NCBI GenBank assembly: GCA_963581225.1 | Contig: CAUZMW010000033.1 | Span: forward strand, 1-25,364 | DNA: 25,364 bases | Reading direction: 5' to 3' | From: SMWC01 sp963581225 | GTDB lineage: Bacteria; Pseudomonadota; Gammaproteobacteria; Steroidobacterales; Rariloculaceae | In this document: one piece after another, positions 14,771-23,145 of the stretch | How positions within the stretch are numbered: position 1 is the stretch's first letter | Layout: each line of letters starts with the position of its first letter | The notes under the pieces: model-generated | Told to the model about the DNA's origin: nothing | The model's database searches: none | The model's input: only the letters and a program-made list of their open reading frames with translations | Position numbers and translations under genes: made by a program

Positions 14771-15595
14771 TCACGGCCTCACGCGTCGCTCGACCCCGGT
14801 TTCGTTCAAAATCGTACTGGCAATCTCCTCGATCGAGGAATTGGTCGTATCGATAACAGGAATGTTGTGCCGCTTATACAACGCCTCAGCCGCACGCAGC
14901 TCGAAACTCACCTGCTGGGCAGATGCGTAGCGACCAACTGAACGTCGCTCGAGACGGATTTGACGTAGCCTGACGGGCGTGATCGTCAATGCATAGAGTT
15001 TCTCTATGAACGGGCGCAGCGTCTCCGGTAACCGACCGGTTTCAAGATCCTCCTCGGCCAGGGGGTAGTTCGCGGCGAAAACACCGTACTGCAAAGCCAG
15101 GTAGAGACAGGTCGGTGTTTTACCCGATCGCGAGACGCCGGTCAGTATGACGTCCGCTTTATCGTAGTGCCGCGTGGTGTGGCCGTCATCGGCCTCCATC
15201 GCGAAGTTCGTTGCGTCGATGCGCGCGTCATAACTCATCGTGTCCTGCATACCGTGCGCCTTACCGAGCGTGCGGGAAGACTGCGCCTTCAGCTCCGCTT
15301 CCAGCGGCGCAAGAAAAGCCTCGAAGAAGTCCAACACGAGAGCCTGAATTCCTACCAGCGGCGCTCGGACTTCATCCTGCACGAAACTGGTGAACACGAT
15401 CGGGCGCACGCCGGACTGCGTTGCCGTCAGGTCAATGCGACGCGCGACCTGGATTGCCTTGTCAACGGTATCGACAAATGGCACAGTCACCGGCTTGAAT
15501 TCAACACCGTCAAACTGCGTCAGCAGGCTGTGCCCCAGGGTCTCTGCGGTCACACCGGTTTGGTCAGACACAAAAAATACTGTTCGCTCGGTCAT
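14771..15595 (-). CDS. ppsR: PEP synthase regulatory protein (bifunctional kinase / Pi-dependent phosphorylase)
   Basis: A 274-aa DUF299-family protein. In E. coli, PpsR inactivates PEP synthase by ADP-dependent phosphorylation of a threonine next to the catalytic histidine and reactivates it by phosphate-dependent removal of that phosphate. Visible signatures are the N-terminal RTVFFVSDQTGVTAETLGHS, the P-loop GVSRSGKTPT (Gly153 to Thr162), and NYPLAEEDLETGRLP and SVGRYA later on. The length is typical. It is divergent from ppsA, with 45 bp between the start codons, so the two promoters must overlap each other or the gene ends. Confidence 0.95.
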   Translation of the reverse strand: MTERTVFFVSDQTGVTAETLGHSLLTQFDGVEFKPVTVPFVDTVDKAIQVARRIDLTATQSGVRPIVFTSFVQDEVRAPLVGIQALVLDFFEAFLAPLEAELKAQSSRTLGKAHGMQDTMSYDARIDATNFAMEADDGHTTRHYDKADVILTGVSRSGKTPTCLYLALQYGVFAANYPLAEEDLETGRLPETLRPFIEKLYALTITPVRLRQIRLERRSVGRYASAQQVSFELRAAEALYKRHNIPVIDTTNSSIEEIASTILNETGVERRVRP

Positions 15596-15640
15596 ATAGG
15601 GCTAGTCCATGTCCTTAAAGATCTGGCAAGGGAGTATAGC

Positions 15641-17998
15641 TTGGAAGATTACGTTATCAGGTTAGCCGAGTGCGGGATGGACGACGTCGAGCGCGTGGGC
15701 GGCAAGAACGCCTCGCTCGGCGAGATGATCGGCAATCTCTCGCGGCTGGGTGTCCGCGTTCCCGACGGTTTCGCGACCACGGCTGCCGCCTACCGGGAGT
15801 TTCTCCAGCAGGACGGGCTGGATAACCGAATACACGCGCTACTTGACGAGCTGAACGTCGATGACGTCCCTGCCCTGACGAAGACCGGCTCCGAGATTCG
15901 CCGGATGATCATGGAGACACCGTTGCCGGCAGCCCTCCGGGATGCCGTCGACGGCGCGTGGACCGGGCTGACGAACGGAGAGGATTTCGCTGTCGCGGTG
16001 CGCTCCTCAGCCACGGCCGAAGATCTACCGGAGGCATCCTTTGCCGGCCAGCAAGAGACGCTACTCAACGTCAACGGCCTCGATCAGGTCGTCGCTGCGA
16101 TCCACGAGGTTTACGCCTCGCTATTTAACGACCGTGCTATCTCTTATCGCGTCCACCAGAAATTCGATCATCGCCTCGTCGCGCTTTCTGTGGGTGTACA
16201 GCGTATGGTGCGCAGCGACCTCGGGTCCGCCGGCGTCGTATTCACGCTCGATACCGAGTCCGGCTTTCGCGATGTGATTTTCATTACGTCGAGCTATGGC
16301 CTCGGCGAGACCGTTGTTCGGGGCGCAGTAAACCCAGACGAATTCTACGTGTATAAATCAGGTCTCGCTGCCGGCCACAAGGCGATTCTCCGCCGCAACC
16401 TCGGCGACAAAGCCATCAAAATGATCTATAGCGACGATCCGGCCGAACGTGTCGCAACGGTCGACGTTGACGAAGCGGACCAACGACAGTTCTCGCTGAC
16501 CGACGACGATATCGAGAATCTCGCCCGCCAGGCGGCGCTGATCGAGGAGCACTACGGCCGCCCCATGGACATCGAGTGGGGCCTGGACGGAAACGACGGC
16601 GAGCTCTACATCCTGCAGGCACGACCTGAGACGGTGCAGAGCCGGTCGGGCCAGGTCATCGTGCGCTTCTCGCTGAAGGAGCACTCGGACATCATCGCTA
16701 CCGGCCGCAGTATCGGCCAACGAGTCGGCACAGGGGTCGCACGAGTCGTCGCAAACGTCACAGAAATGAATCTCATTCAGCCGGGCGATGTGCTTGTTGC
16801 CGACATGACGGACCCCGATTGGGAGCCCGTGATGAAGCGAGCTGCGGCAATCGTCACGAATCGCGGCGGGCGTACTTGTCACGCAGCGATCATCGCGCGT
16901 GAACTCGGTATCCCGGCGGTCGTCGGCTGCGGGGACGCGACCGATCGAGTACCCGACGGGGCGGAGGTCACGGTCTCATGCGCGGAAGGCGACGAGGGCC
17001 ACGTCTACAAGGGCATGCTCCGCTACGAAGAAACGGAAATCCAACTCGAAAAACTACCGGACATTCCGGTGAAGCTGACGATGAACGTCGCCAATCCCGA
17101 TCGAGCGTTTACGTTCGCGGGCATCCCGAATAACGGCGTCGGGCTCGCGCGGCTTGAGTTTATTATCAATCGAATGATTGGCGTGCACCCGAGAGCGATA
17201 CTCGAACTGGAACAACAGGATGCCGAGACGCAGGACCTGATCGCAGAGCAGATGGCGGGTTATCCCGACCCGGAATCATTCTACGTCAGTAAACTCAGTG
17301 AGGGCATCGGCACAATTGCTGCTGCTTTTGCGCCGGACCCGGTGATCGTGCGCCTGTCCGATTTCAAGTCGAACGAGTACGCGAATTTAATCGGCGGCGA
17401 GCGTTACGAACCCCGAGAAGAAAATCCCATGCTGGGATTCAGAGGTGCATCACGTTACGTCGATGACGGCTTCAAACCGTGCTTCGAACTCGAGTGCCGG
17501 GCGTTGCTATACGTCCGCAACGAGATGGGGCTCACTAACGTTCAGGTAATGGTCCCGTTTATCCGAACCGTCGGCGAAGCGAAACAAGTCGTCGCTCTTC
17601 TGGCCGAAAACGGACTCGAGCGTGGTAAGGATGGGCTGAAGCTCATCATGATGTGTGAGCTTCCGAGTAATGCATTGCTGGCGAACGAGTTCCTCGAGCA
17701 CTTCGACGGCATGTCGATTGGGTCCAACGACATGACCCAGCTGACGCTGGGACTAGACCGTGATTCGGGAAAAATCGCCGCTTTATTCGACGAACGCGAC
17801 CCCGCCGTCAAGAAAATGCTCGAGCTGGCGATCTCGGCGTGCCGAGCGCAGGGCAAATATGTGGGCATCTGTGGTCAAGGGCCGTCGGATCATCCCGACC
17901 TGGCGCGCTGGCTGTTGGATCAGGGTATCGAAAGTATGTCCCTGAACCCGGACTCGATAGTAGATACCTGGCTGTATCTCGCCGAACAATCGAAATAA
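15641..17998 (+). CDS. ppsA: Phosphoenolpyruvate synthase
   Basis: A 785-aa enzyme (E. coli 792 aa) converting pyruvate, ATP and water to PEP, AMP and Pi for gluconeogenesis. The N-terminal ATP-binding part starts MDDVERVGGKNASLGEMI and contains AVAVRSSATAEDLPEASFAG. The swivelling phosphohistidine domain has GGRTCHAAIIARELGIPAVV with His414 as phospho-carrier and Thr412 as the expected PpsR target. The C-terminal PEP/pyruvate domain has MCELPSNALLANEFLEHFDG, GSNDMTQLTLG and GICGQGPSDHP with the catalytic Cys. I chose TTG at 15641 because AAGGGAG (15628-15634) precedes it by 6 bases and the protein then aligns with known N-termini. The frame is open further upstream only as antisense of ppsR. 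Confidence 0.95.
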   Translation: MEDYVIRLAECGMDDVERVGGKNASLGEMIGNLSRLGVRVPDGFATTAAAYREFLQQDGLDNRIHALLDELNVDDVPALTKTGSEIRRMIMETPLPAALRDAVDGAWTGLTNGEDFAVAVRSSATAEDLPEASFAGQQETLLNVNGLDQVVAAIHEVYASLFNDRAISYRVHQKFDHRLVALSVGVQRMVRSDLGSAGVVFTLDTESGFRDVIFITSSYGLGETVVRGAVNPDEFYVYKSGLAAGHKAILRRNLGDKAIKMIYSDDPAERVATVDVDEADQRQFSLTDDDIENLARQAALIEEHYGRPMDIEWGLDGNDGELYILQARPETVQSRSGQVIVRFSLKEHSDIIATGRSIGQRVGTGVARVVANVTEMNLIQPGDVLVADMTDPDWEPVMKRAAAIVTNRGGRTCHAAIIARELGIPAVVGCGDATDRVPDGAEVTVSCAEGDEGHVYKGMLRYEETEIQLEKLPDIPVKLTMNVANPDRAFTFAGIPNNGVGLARLEFIINRMIGVHPRAILELEQQDAETQDLIAEQMAGYPDPESFYVSKLSEGIGTIAAAFAPDPVIVRLSDFKSNEYANLIGGERYEPREENPMLGFRGASRYVDDGFKPCFELECRALLYVRNEMGLTNVQVMVPFIRTVGEAKQVVALLAENGLERGKDGLKLIMMCELPSNALLANEFLEHFDGMSIGSNDMTQLTLGLDRDSGKIAALFDERDPAVKKMLELAISACRAQGKYVGICGQGPSDHPDLARWLLDQGIESMSLNPDSIVDTWLYLAEQSK

Positions 17999-18017
17999 CG
18001 GCCACTGCTACAAGGAC

Positions 18018-18674
18018 CTACCACTCGCCGCGCCGGCGACGGTGCAGACGCGGAACAATCAACCCGAAGAGGATGCCGGCAAGTAATACACCGGCACCGG
18101 CGACGAACCAGTCACGAGTCGAACGGCTTCGGAGCCGCCCGTTCTCGATCGCCAGCAACTCGGCCTCTTCGTCACGCTCGTTCAAACGCCGGCGTAAACT
18201 TTCATTCTGATCGCGAACACTCAACACGTTCTCAGACGCCTCACGAATATCCGCGAGATCGGCCGTCAACGACGAAGTCGCCGTCTCGGCCTCGCCGAGC
18301 CGCCGGATTGCGACTGCCAGATCGTCGGTCAATGCCGCGACAGAGGCCTCCAGGGCCGCGATCGTGATCTCCGCTTCTGCAAGGTCACGATCGGTAATAA
18401 CGAGTCGGTCCTGCGCGATGGGTCTTTCGGCGAGATAACGCCTTAGTACCCAACCTTCCGTATTGTTCTCCGTTCTCACGCGCGAATAGCCGCTGTCCAA
18501 ATCTGCCTCGAGCATCTCAACGGGATCGCCGCTAACGAGATTCCCGATAATTGTGTTCTCGGTGCTCGGGCCCGTGCGTACGGTAATGACGAGTTGATCG
18601 GATACGTAGAACGTCTGGCCGGCTGCGGTTGCAGAAACCAGAATGAGCGCAACGCCCATCAGCCGAGCTACCAT
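18018..18674 (-). CDS. SH3-domain / coiled-coil membrane protein (YgiM-like, TIGR04211 type)
   Basis: The 218-aa product has a signal peptide (LMGVALILVSATAAGQTFYV), a bacterial SH3 domain (about residues 20-85: LVITVRTGPSTENTIIG, GDPVEMLEADLDSGYSRVR, GWVLRRYLAERP), a heptad-rich coiled coil (about 95-180) and a C-terminal membrane helix (DWFVAGAGVLLAGILFGLIV) ending RRRRGEW. This architecture matches the TIGR04211/YgiM family, presumably anchored in the inner membrane with the SH3 domain in the periplasm. Its exact job is unsettled; SH3_3 domains often bind peptidoglycan. It is convergent with ppsA at a 19-bp distance. Confidence 0.88.
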   Translation of the reverse strand: MVARLMGVALILVSATAAGQTFYVSDQLVITVRTGPSTENTIIGNLVSGDPVEMLEADLDSGYSRVRTENNTEGWVLRRYLAERPIAQDRLVITDRDLAEAEITIAALEASVAALTDDLAVAIRRLGEAETATSSLTADLADIREASENVLSVRDQNESLRRRLNERDEEAELLAIENGRLRSRSTRDWFVAGAGVLLAGILFGLIVPRLHRRRRGEW

Positions 18675-18757
18675 TGGTCCTCTCAGTCCTATCCGATTCG
18701 CGTAGCCTAACTCATCTGGCTGGGCGTGAAAACTAACCGAAGCTCCCTTCGCAGTCG

Positions 18758-19300
18758 TTAGATCGTCAGCAGGTGCTCGCGATAGAACCGCAGCTCTCGA
18801 ATTGAGTCATAGATATCGGCTAACGCAAGATGGGTCGGCTCCTTCTCGAACCCCATCGCGGTGTCCGGTGCCCACAAATGAGCTAAAATCTTCAGCGTGG
18901 ACACGTCGAGATTTCGATAATGAAAGAAGGTTGCAAGCTCCGGCATGTAACGGACGAGAAAACGTCGGTCCTGGCAGATACTGTTGCCACACATGGGCGA
19001 AACCATCGGGTCCAGATAGTTGCGCAGAAAAGTTAGCGTCTGCTGCTCCGCCTCGGACTCCGTCACCTCACTCGCTTTGACCCGCTCGACGAGACCGGAC
19101 TGGCCGTGCTGACGCGTGTTCCACGCATCCATGCCCGCCAGCGTCTCATCGCTCTGGTGAACGGCGAACACCGGCCCTTCCGCCAACACCACGAGATGCT
19201 TATCGGTAACGATAGTCGCGATCTCGATGATCAAATCGTTGTCGGGATCCAGACCGCTCATCTCCAGATCGATCCAGATCAAATTCTCTTTAGACTTCAA
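18758..19300 (-). CDS. orn: Oligoribonuclease
   Basis: The 180-aa DEDDh 3'-5' exonuclease finishes RNA decay by hydrolysing di- to short oligoribonucleotides, including pGpG from cyclic-di-GMP turnover in relatives. The signature WIDLEMSGLDPDNDLIIEIA carries Asp11 and Glu13; Asp111 lies in SICQDRRFL; His157 and Asp162 lie in EPTHLALADIYDSI. The length equals that of E. coli Orn (181 aa). It is divergent from rsgA, with 83 bp between starts, an arrangement also seen in E. coli. Confidence 0.96.
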   Translation of the reverse strand: MKSKENLIWIDLEMSGLDPDNDLIIEIATIVTDKHLVVLAEGPVFAVHQSDETLAGMDAWNTRQHGQSGLVERVKASEVTESEAEQQTLTFLRNYLDPMVSPMCGNSICQDRRFLVRYMPELATFFHYRNLDVSTLKILAHLWAPDTAMGFEKEPTHLALADIYDSIRELRFYREHLLTI

Positions 19301-19383
19301 TATCGCGACCTCCGGCGACGGATTGTAACAGCCTCATCCGGATTATCGGCGCGCCAGTCCACGAATTACGCAAGCGCCACTGC

Positions 19384-20271
19384 ATGAACGAGCCCGGTCT
19401 TGTCGTTGCCCGCTATCGGCGCCATGGCCTGGTCGAAGGCAGCGAAGGCAGCCGAGTCCTGTGCCAGATTAAAAGCCGATCCCTAAATCCGGTAGTGGGA
19501 GACCAGGTTCGATGGCGATTGGAAGCCGACGGTAAAGGCATCATCACGGAACTACTGTCACGTAAGTCTGCGCTGGTGCGAATCGATAATCGGGGCAATC
19601 CCGAGACCGTTGCCGCGAATCTTTCTCAACTCGTCGTCGTCCTGGCACCGAGCCCGGTTCCGGACTGGTTTCTCTTGGATCGTTATCTCGGCGCGGCCGC
19701 GCTCGCGCAATTAAAGAGCGTCGTAGTCTTCAATAAGCTCGACCTGGCGGAGTCGCCGCCGGACGAGCTGGCGGACTATCGCGATCTCACGGACCGAATT
19801 TGCATGACGAGCGCGAAACAGGGAGAAGGCTTGCGGGAACTGACTGCCTGTATAGCTGACGAGCGTAGCGCGATGATCGGGCAATCCGGCGTCGGCAAAT
19901 CATCGCTCATCAATGCGCTCCTTGGCGATGCGCGACAGGCGGTTGATGATCTGTCCAAGAAAAGCGACCAAGGACGACATACGACGACCACCGCCGTGCT
20001 CTTCGGATTGCCTGAAGGCGGAGAACTGATCGACTCGCCCGGCGTCCGGGACTTCGCGCCGTACATCGCCGACTCTCGCGAGGTGGCACTAGCGTTTAAG
20101 GAAATCGACCGCCACTCGGGCGACTGTCGCTTCGATGATTGCCGTCATCTCGCCGAACCGGACTGCGCAGTCAAGGCAGCCGTGGCCTCCGGCGACATCA
20201 CCGCGCGCCGCTACGAGAGTTTCAAAAATTTGCTCGAGCTAACGGAATCGCTGCAGCAGAATCGTCGCTAG
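19384..20271 (+). CDS. rsgA: Ribosome small-subunit biogenesis GTPase RsgA (YjeQ)
   Basis: The 295-aa circularly permuted GTPase binds the 30S subunit and checks late maturation of its decoding centre. An N-terminal OB-fold (about residues 5-60) is followed by the permuted motif order: G4 NKLD (117-120), G5 SAK (143-145), P-loop GQSGVGKSS (166-174), the TTTT switch (200-203) and G3 DSPG (217-220). The C-terminal zinc motif is C248-x4-C253-x-H255-x5-C261. It lacks the ~50-residue N-terminal tail found in E. coli RsgA. Its stop codon overlaps that of the convergent hinT gene. Confidence 0.96.
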   Translation: MNEPGLVVARYRRHGLVEGSEGSRVLCQIKSRSLNPVVGDQVRWRLEADGKGIITELLSRKSALVRIDNRGNPETVAANLSQLVVVLAPSPVPDWFLLDRYLGAAALAQLKSVVVFNKLDLAESPPDELADYRDLTDRICMTSAKQGEGLRELTACIADERSAMIGQSGVGKSSLINALLGDARQAVDDLSKKSDQGRHTTTTAVLFGLPEGGELIDSPGVRDFAPYIADSREVALAFKEIDRHSGDCRFDDCRHLAEPDCAVKAAVASGDITARRYESFKNLLELTESLQQNRR

Positions 20272-20621
20272 CCGAGAGTCCCTCGCATCTGCCGACCGCC
20301 GAGGAGATGCATATGGACGTGAAAGACGACCTGTCCGCCTTCGGAGTTGGTGTTTATCACGACGCGATATCCCGGTAGATCGTGCTCGGCGGCGAGATCT
20401 CGTGCGACCACGAAGAACTGGCCCAGCAGCTGAGCCTGATCGTCGCGGATATCGTTCAACGTCGCGATATGGGATTTGGGAATGATGACGCCGTGGAACG
20501 GCGCCTGTGGACTGATATCCTTGAACGCGAGAATCTCATCATCTTCGTAGACGCGGTCGGATGGCAGCTCGCCGGCGACGATCTTACAGAAGATGCAGTC
20601 TGGGTCGGTGTCGATGGTCAT
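20268..20621 (-). CDS. hinT: HIT-family purine nucleoside phosphoramidase (HinT-like)
   Basis: The 117-aa protein has the histidine triad HVHMHLL (His101, His103, His105), with His103 as probable nucleophile, plus the N-terminal CIFCKIVAGELPSDRVYEDD pattern and a C-terminal GGRQM. HinT hydrolyses AMP-lysine and aminoacyl-adenylates. Its ATG overlaps the recR stop in an ATGA (20618-20621), indicating translational coupling at the end of a ybaB-recR-hinT unit. At the 3' end it overlaps rsgA: the CTAG at 20268-20271 holds a TAG stop on each strand. Confidence 0.94.
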   Translation of the reverse strand: MTIDTDPDCIFCKIVAGELPSDRVYEDDEILAFKDISPQAPFHGVIIPKSHIATLNDIRDDQAQLLGQFFVVARDLAAEHDLPGYRVVINTNSEGGQVVFHVHMHLLGGRQMRGTLG

Positions 20622-21247
20622 GGCGCGGCGTCCGTCGAGTGCGTTTCGATCTCACGACGGCCCATCATCGCCCGAGATAGCGTCCCGCTATCGATAAACT
20701 CCAGCTCACCACCCATCGGGACGCCGTAGGCGATGCGACTGGCGCGGATATTACTTCCTTTCGCCATGCCGGCAATAATATGCGCCGTGGCATCCCCTTC
20801 TACCGTCACGCTCGTGGCCAGCACGACTTCGGCGATGTTCTCGTCCCTGAAACGCCGTTCCAGTAACTCCAGCCCGAGCTCTTTCGGACCGATGCCGTCG
20901 ATTGGCGATAAATGTCCCATGAGCACGAAGTAGCGGCCTTGATAGGCCGCCGACTGCTCGATTGCGATGACGTCGGCCGGCATCTCGACGACGCAGAGTT
21001 GCGAGGCGTCGCGCCGCTTGCTGGCGCATATCGCGCACTGCGAATCTTCCGTCAACATGCGGCAGACCTCGCAGTGTTGAATCAAACGGCTGCCCTCCTC
21101 GAGTGCGCGGGACAGGCGCTTGGCGCCTTCACGGTCTTTATCGAGCAGATGGAAGGCCATGCGTTGCGCGGACTTTACTCCCACCCCCGGCAGACATTGC
21201 AGTGCCTGGATTAGTTGCTGTAGTAGCGGTGAGTAACCCTGGCTCAC
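20618..21247 (-). CDS. recR: Recombination mediator protein RecR
   Basis: The 209-aa partner of RecO and RecF loads RecA on SSB-coated gaps. Domains in order: N-terminal helix-hairpin-helix (PGVGVKSAQRMAFHLL), a zinc finger with C59, C62, C71 and C74 (HCEVCRMLTEDSQCAIC), a Toprim domain (LCVVEMPADVIAIEQS) and the Walker-like C-terminal part (RIAYGVPMGGELEFIDSGTL). The GTG start at 21247 shares one base with the ybaB stop (TAGTG), and its own stop overlaps the hinT ATG, so translation of the three genes is tightly coupled. Confidence 0.96.
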   Translation of the reverse strand: MSQGYSPLLQQLIQALQCLPGVGVKSAQRMAFHLLDKDREGAKRLSRALEEGSRLIQHCEVCRMLTEDSQCAICASKRRDASQLCVVEMPADVIAIEQSAAYQGRYFVLMGHLSPIDGIGPKELGLELLERRFRDENIAEVVLATSVTVEGDATAHIIAGMAKGSNIRASRIAYGVPMGGELEFIDSGTLSRAMMGRREIETHSTDAAP

Positions 21248-21579
21248 TAGAACGGCAACTTCATTCCGGCAGGCAACCCCAGGCCGCCGGTTAGCCCGCC
21301 CATCTTGTCTTGAACGGTACGGTCAACCTTCTGCGCTGCATCGTTGTAGGCAGCCGCGATCAGGTCTTCCAGCATCTCCTTACCGTCCTGTAAGAGTGCA
21401 TCCTCGATGTCCACACGACGAACCTCATGCTTGCAGGTCATACGAACCTTGACCATCCCGCCGCCGGACTCGCCGGAGACCTCGGTCGCCGCGAGGTCTT
21501 CCTGAACTTTCTGCATGTTGGCCTGCACTTCCTGAGCCTGCTGCATCAGTCGCCCGAGTCCTTTCACCAGCGCTTCCAC
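21247..21579 (-). CDS. ybaB: Nucleoid-associated protein of the YbaB/EbfC family
   Basis: A small DNA-binding dimer encoded upstream of recR in most Gammaproteobacteria. The product is up to 110 aa and shows KGLGRLMQQAQEVQANMQKV, then GESGGGMVKVRMTCKHEVRR and a glycine-rich end GGLTGGLGLPAGMKLPF, all family patterns. Two GTG starts are possible: 21579, whose upstream GG lies too close to be a useful binding site, and 21567, with GGAAG five bases upstream. I prefer 21567 on spacing, but give the longer frame here. The 21567 GTG also overlaps a stop codon of a 10-codon frame starting at ATG 21596. In relatives dnaX is directly upstream; here it is about 1.6 kb away. Confidence 0.93.
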   Translation of the reverse strand: MEALVKGLGRLMQQAQEVQANMQKVQEDLAATEVSGESGGGMVKVRMTCKHEVRRVDIEDALLQDGKEMLEDLIAAAYNDAAQKVDRTVQDKMGGLTGGLGLPAGMKLPF

Positions 21580-21803
21580 CCTTTAATAATTGCCATAGAC
21601 ACAGATAGTTTATTTATTAATTCATATGGTTATATTGCATTACTCGACTGAGGCTACGTAGTTGACATAACCTGTCACCGAACGTTGCCCATTATCCCAC
21701 ATGTGTCAGGGCCGTAGGAAAAATGGGCTTGGTTAACGGCCTGTGGACGGGCGAACCGGGCGATCGACGAACAGTAAACCCGTTCACATACCATGCGGGA
21801 TAA

Positions 21804-22094
21804 ATGCCAGATGCTAGTTCGGTCCAAGAACCTCAGAAAGGTAATGACATAGGCAAAATAGCCAAGACGGATCTGACCGGCACTTACGTCCTCGACGATG
21901 ACGTCATGGACGAGATGGAGAATCTCGAAGCCACGGCTGCGATAGAGAACTTTGACGATCTACCGCAGGACAGCGAACCGACGGTCGTACTGGGCGAGAC
22001 TTGTCGGCTAAAATCTCGGGCGGCGAAGACTCCTAACTCGATCCAGGTCGCGCTTTTAAATGGCCCGCTGTCACGGGCTGGCCGGCCTCGCTGA
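21804..22094 (+). CDS. Small acidic hypothetical protein (doubtful)
   Basis: A 96-codon frame starting MPDASSVQEPQKGNDIGKIA; residues 25-62 are strongly acidic (LDDDVMDEMENLEATAAIEN), while the last 30 residues are basic and without pattern. It lacks a signal peptide, membrane helix or recognisable domain, and the upstream GCGGGATAA is a poor ribosome-binding site. It lies alone on the plus strand between ybaB and the DUF6152 gene. It may be a real lineage-specific gene or chance. Confidence 0.35.
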   Translation: MPDASSVQEPQKGNDIGKIAKTDLTGTYVLDDDVMDEMENLEATAAIENFDDLPQDSEPTVVLGETCRLKSRAAKTPNSIQVALLNGPLSRAGRPR

Positions 22095-22115
22095 CGCCAC
22101 GCATTCGTTCGATCG

Positions 22116-23144
22116 CTACTCCTGGCAGTCATATGGTTCAACGCGAATATCGGGTTGCCACACCCAGTAGCGTGTGAATTCCAACGTCTCCGTGAAACTC
22201 TCTGGGTCATCAATCGTCAGACGATAGTCCAATCGGTCCTCAGCTTCATTCATATTGAAGTACTCGACCAATCGAGTCGCACGACTCTGCGGCGTGCCAT
22301 CGCCATAGAGAACCGTAGCCTCAACGCCCTCCGTTGCCACGATCAGTGTCTCGCCTTCCCAACGACCGACCGAATAGCCGAGCAACGAGTAGCCGTCCGG
22401 TGAGGGCGGGCCCAGCCCTGTCATATGAATCAATCTCTCGGTGTCGAATTCCTCGGTACGGATTAAGAGATCGCTTCCCTGTCTGATGAATTCGAGCGGG
22501 TAGGCGCTGCCCATGATGTACGGCATGCCCTTCGCATGACAGCCGATAAACGGGCTGGCGCGCGGATCCCATTGCGCCTTGAGTTCGCGCGCCGATTCGG
22601 TCAGGGGATAGTCGGTAGCTGCCCCGTACAACGGATAAGCTTCCGGAATATCGACAAGCGGTGTCCATACACGGAAGATTCCGTCGGCGGTGCGGCGCCC
22701 TTCCACTGCCCGGGTTTCATCCGTTTCGCGCTGGTATAGATTCCCCAAGAGGCCCGCCGGCCAATAGGGCTTGGAGACGGCGCGCAATAACACTTCCCGA
22801 CCGTCGTCCAACAGCATATTCTGCGCGAACATCTCGGGACGGTCTCGTAACGACGCAAGACCGGCCAGTCTCACCCGGTCGCCGACTTGAATAAAGTCTC
22901 GATCGACCCCGCGGAGCCTCAATGTGCTAACGGATCCGGTTTCGATAGCCCACTCCACTGCGGCCCCGTTTTCATCGGTCACCGCGAGCGTGTATGAGGG
23001 ATGGGGGTTACGCCAGCGAACGGCCGTCACGACACCTTCGAGATCGATTAGACGATCCTCGTCATAGATTCCGATGCTGCTGTGATGACCGTGGGCCAGC
23101 TGGGCGAGAAATAGCGCGCAGATGCAGAGACTTAACCGTGACAT
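22116..23144 (-). CDS. Exported DUF6152-like protein
   Basis: The 342-aa product has a short signal peptide (LSLCICALFLAQLAHG) followed at the mature N-terminus by HHSSIGIYDEDRLIDLEGVV and VRWRNPHPSYTLAV, a pattern of the DUF6152 family (an OB-like exported domain). The remaining two thirds contain WTPLVDIPEAYPLYG, FIGCHAKGMPYIMGSAYPLE and a C-terminal lipocalin-like strand set (EGETLIVATEGVEA, LVEYFNMNEAEDRLDYRLTI). The function is not established; it is probably periplasmic. It starts one base after the dnaX stop on the same strand, so it is likely co-transcribed with dnaX and sits between dnaX and its usual partner ybaB. Confidence 0.75.
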   Translation of the reverse strand: MSRLSLCICALFLAQLAHGHHSSIGIYDEDRLIDLEGVVTAVRWRNPHPSYTLAVTDENGAAVEWAIETGSVSTLRLRGVDRDFIQVGDRVRLAGLASLRDRPEMFAQNMLLDDGREVLLRAVSKPYWPAGLLGNLYQRETDETRAVEGRRTADGIFRVWTPLVDIPEAYPLYGAATDYPLTESARELKAQWDPRASPFIGCHAKGMPYIMGSAYPLEFIRQGSDLLIRTEEFDTERLIHMTGLGPPSPDGYSLLGYSVGRWEGETLIVATEGVEATVLYGDGTPQSRATRLVEYFNMNEAEDRLDYRLTIDDPESFTETLEFTRYWVWQPDIRVEPYDCQE

Positions 23145-23145
23145 A

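Noticed and set aside
15167..15640. 158 extra codons in frame upstream of ppsA
   Set aside because: They run antisense through ppsR, look nothing like PEP synthase, and the family start coincides with the TTG at 15641 behind a good ribosome-binding site.
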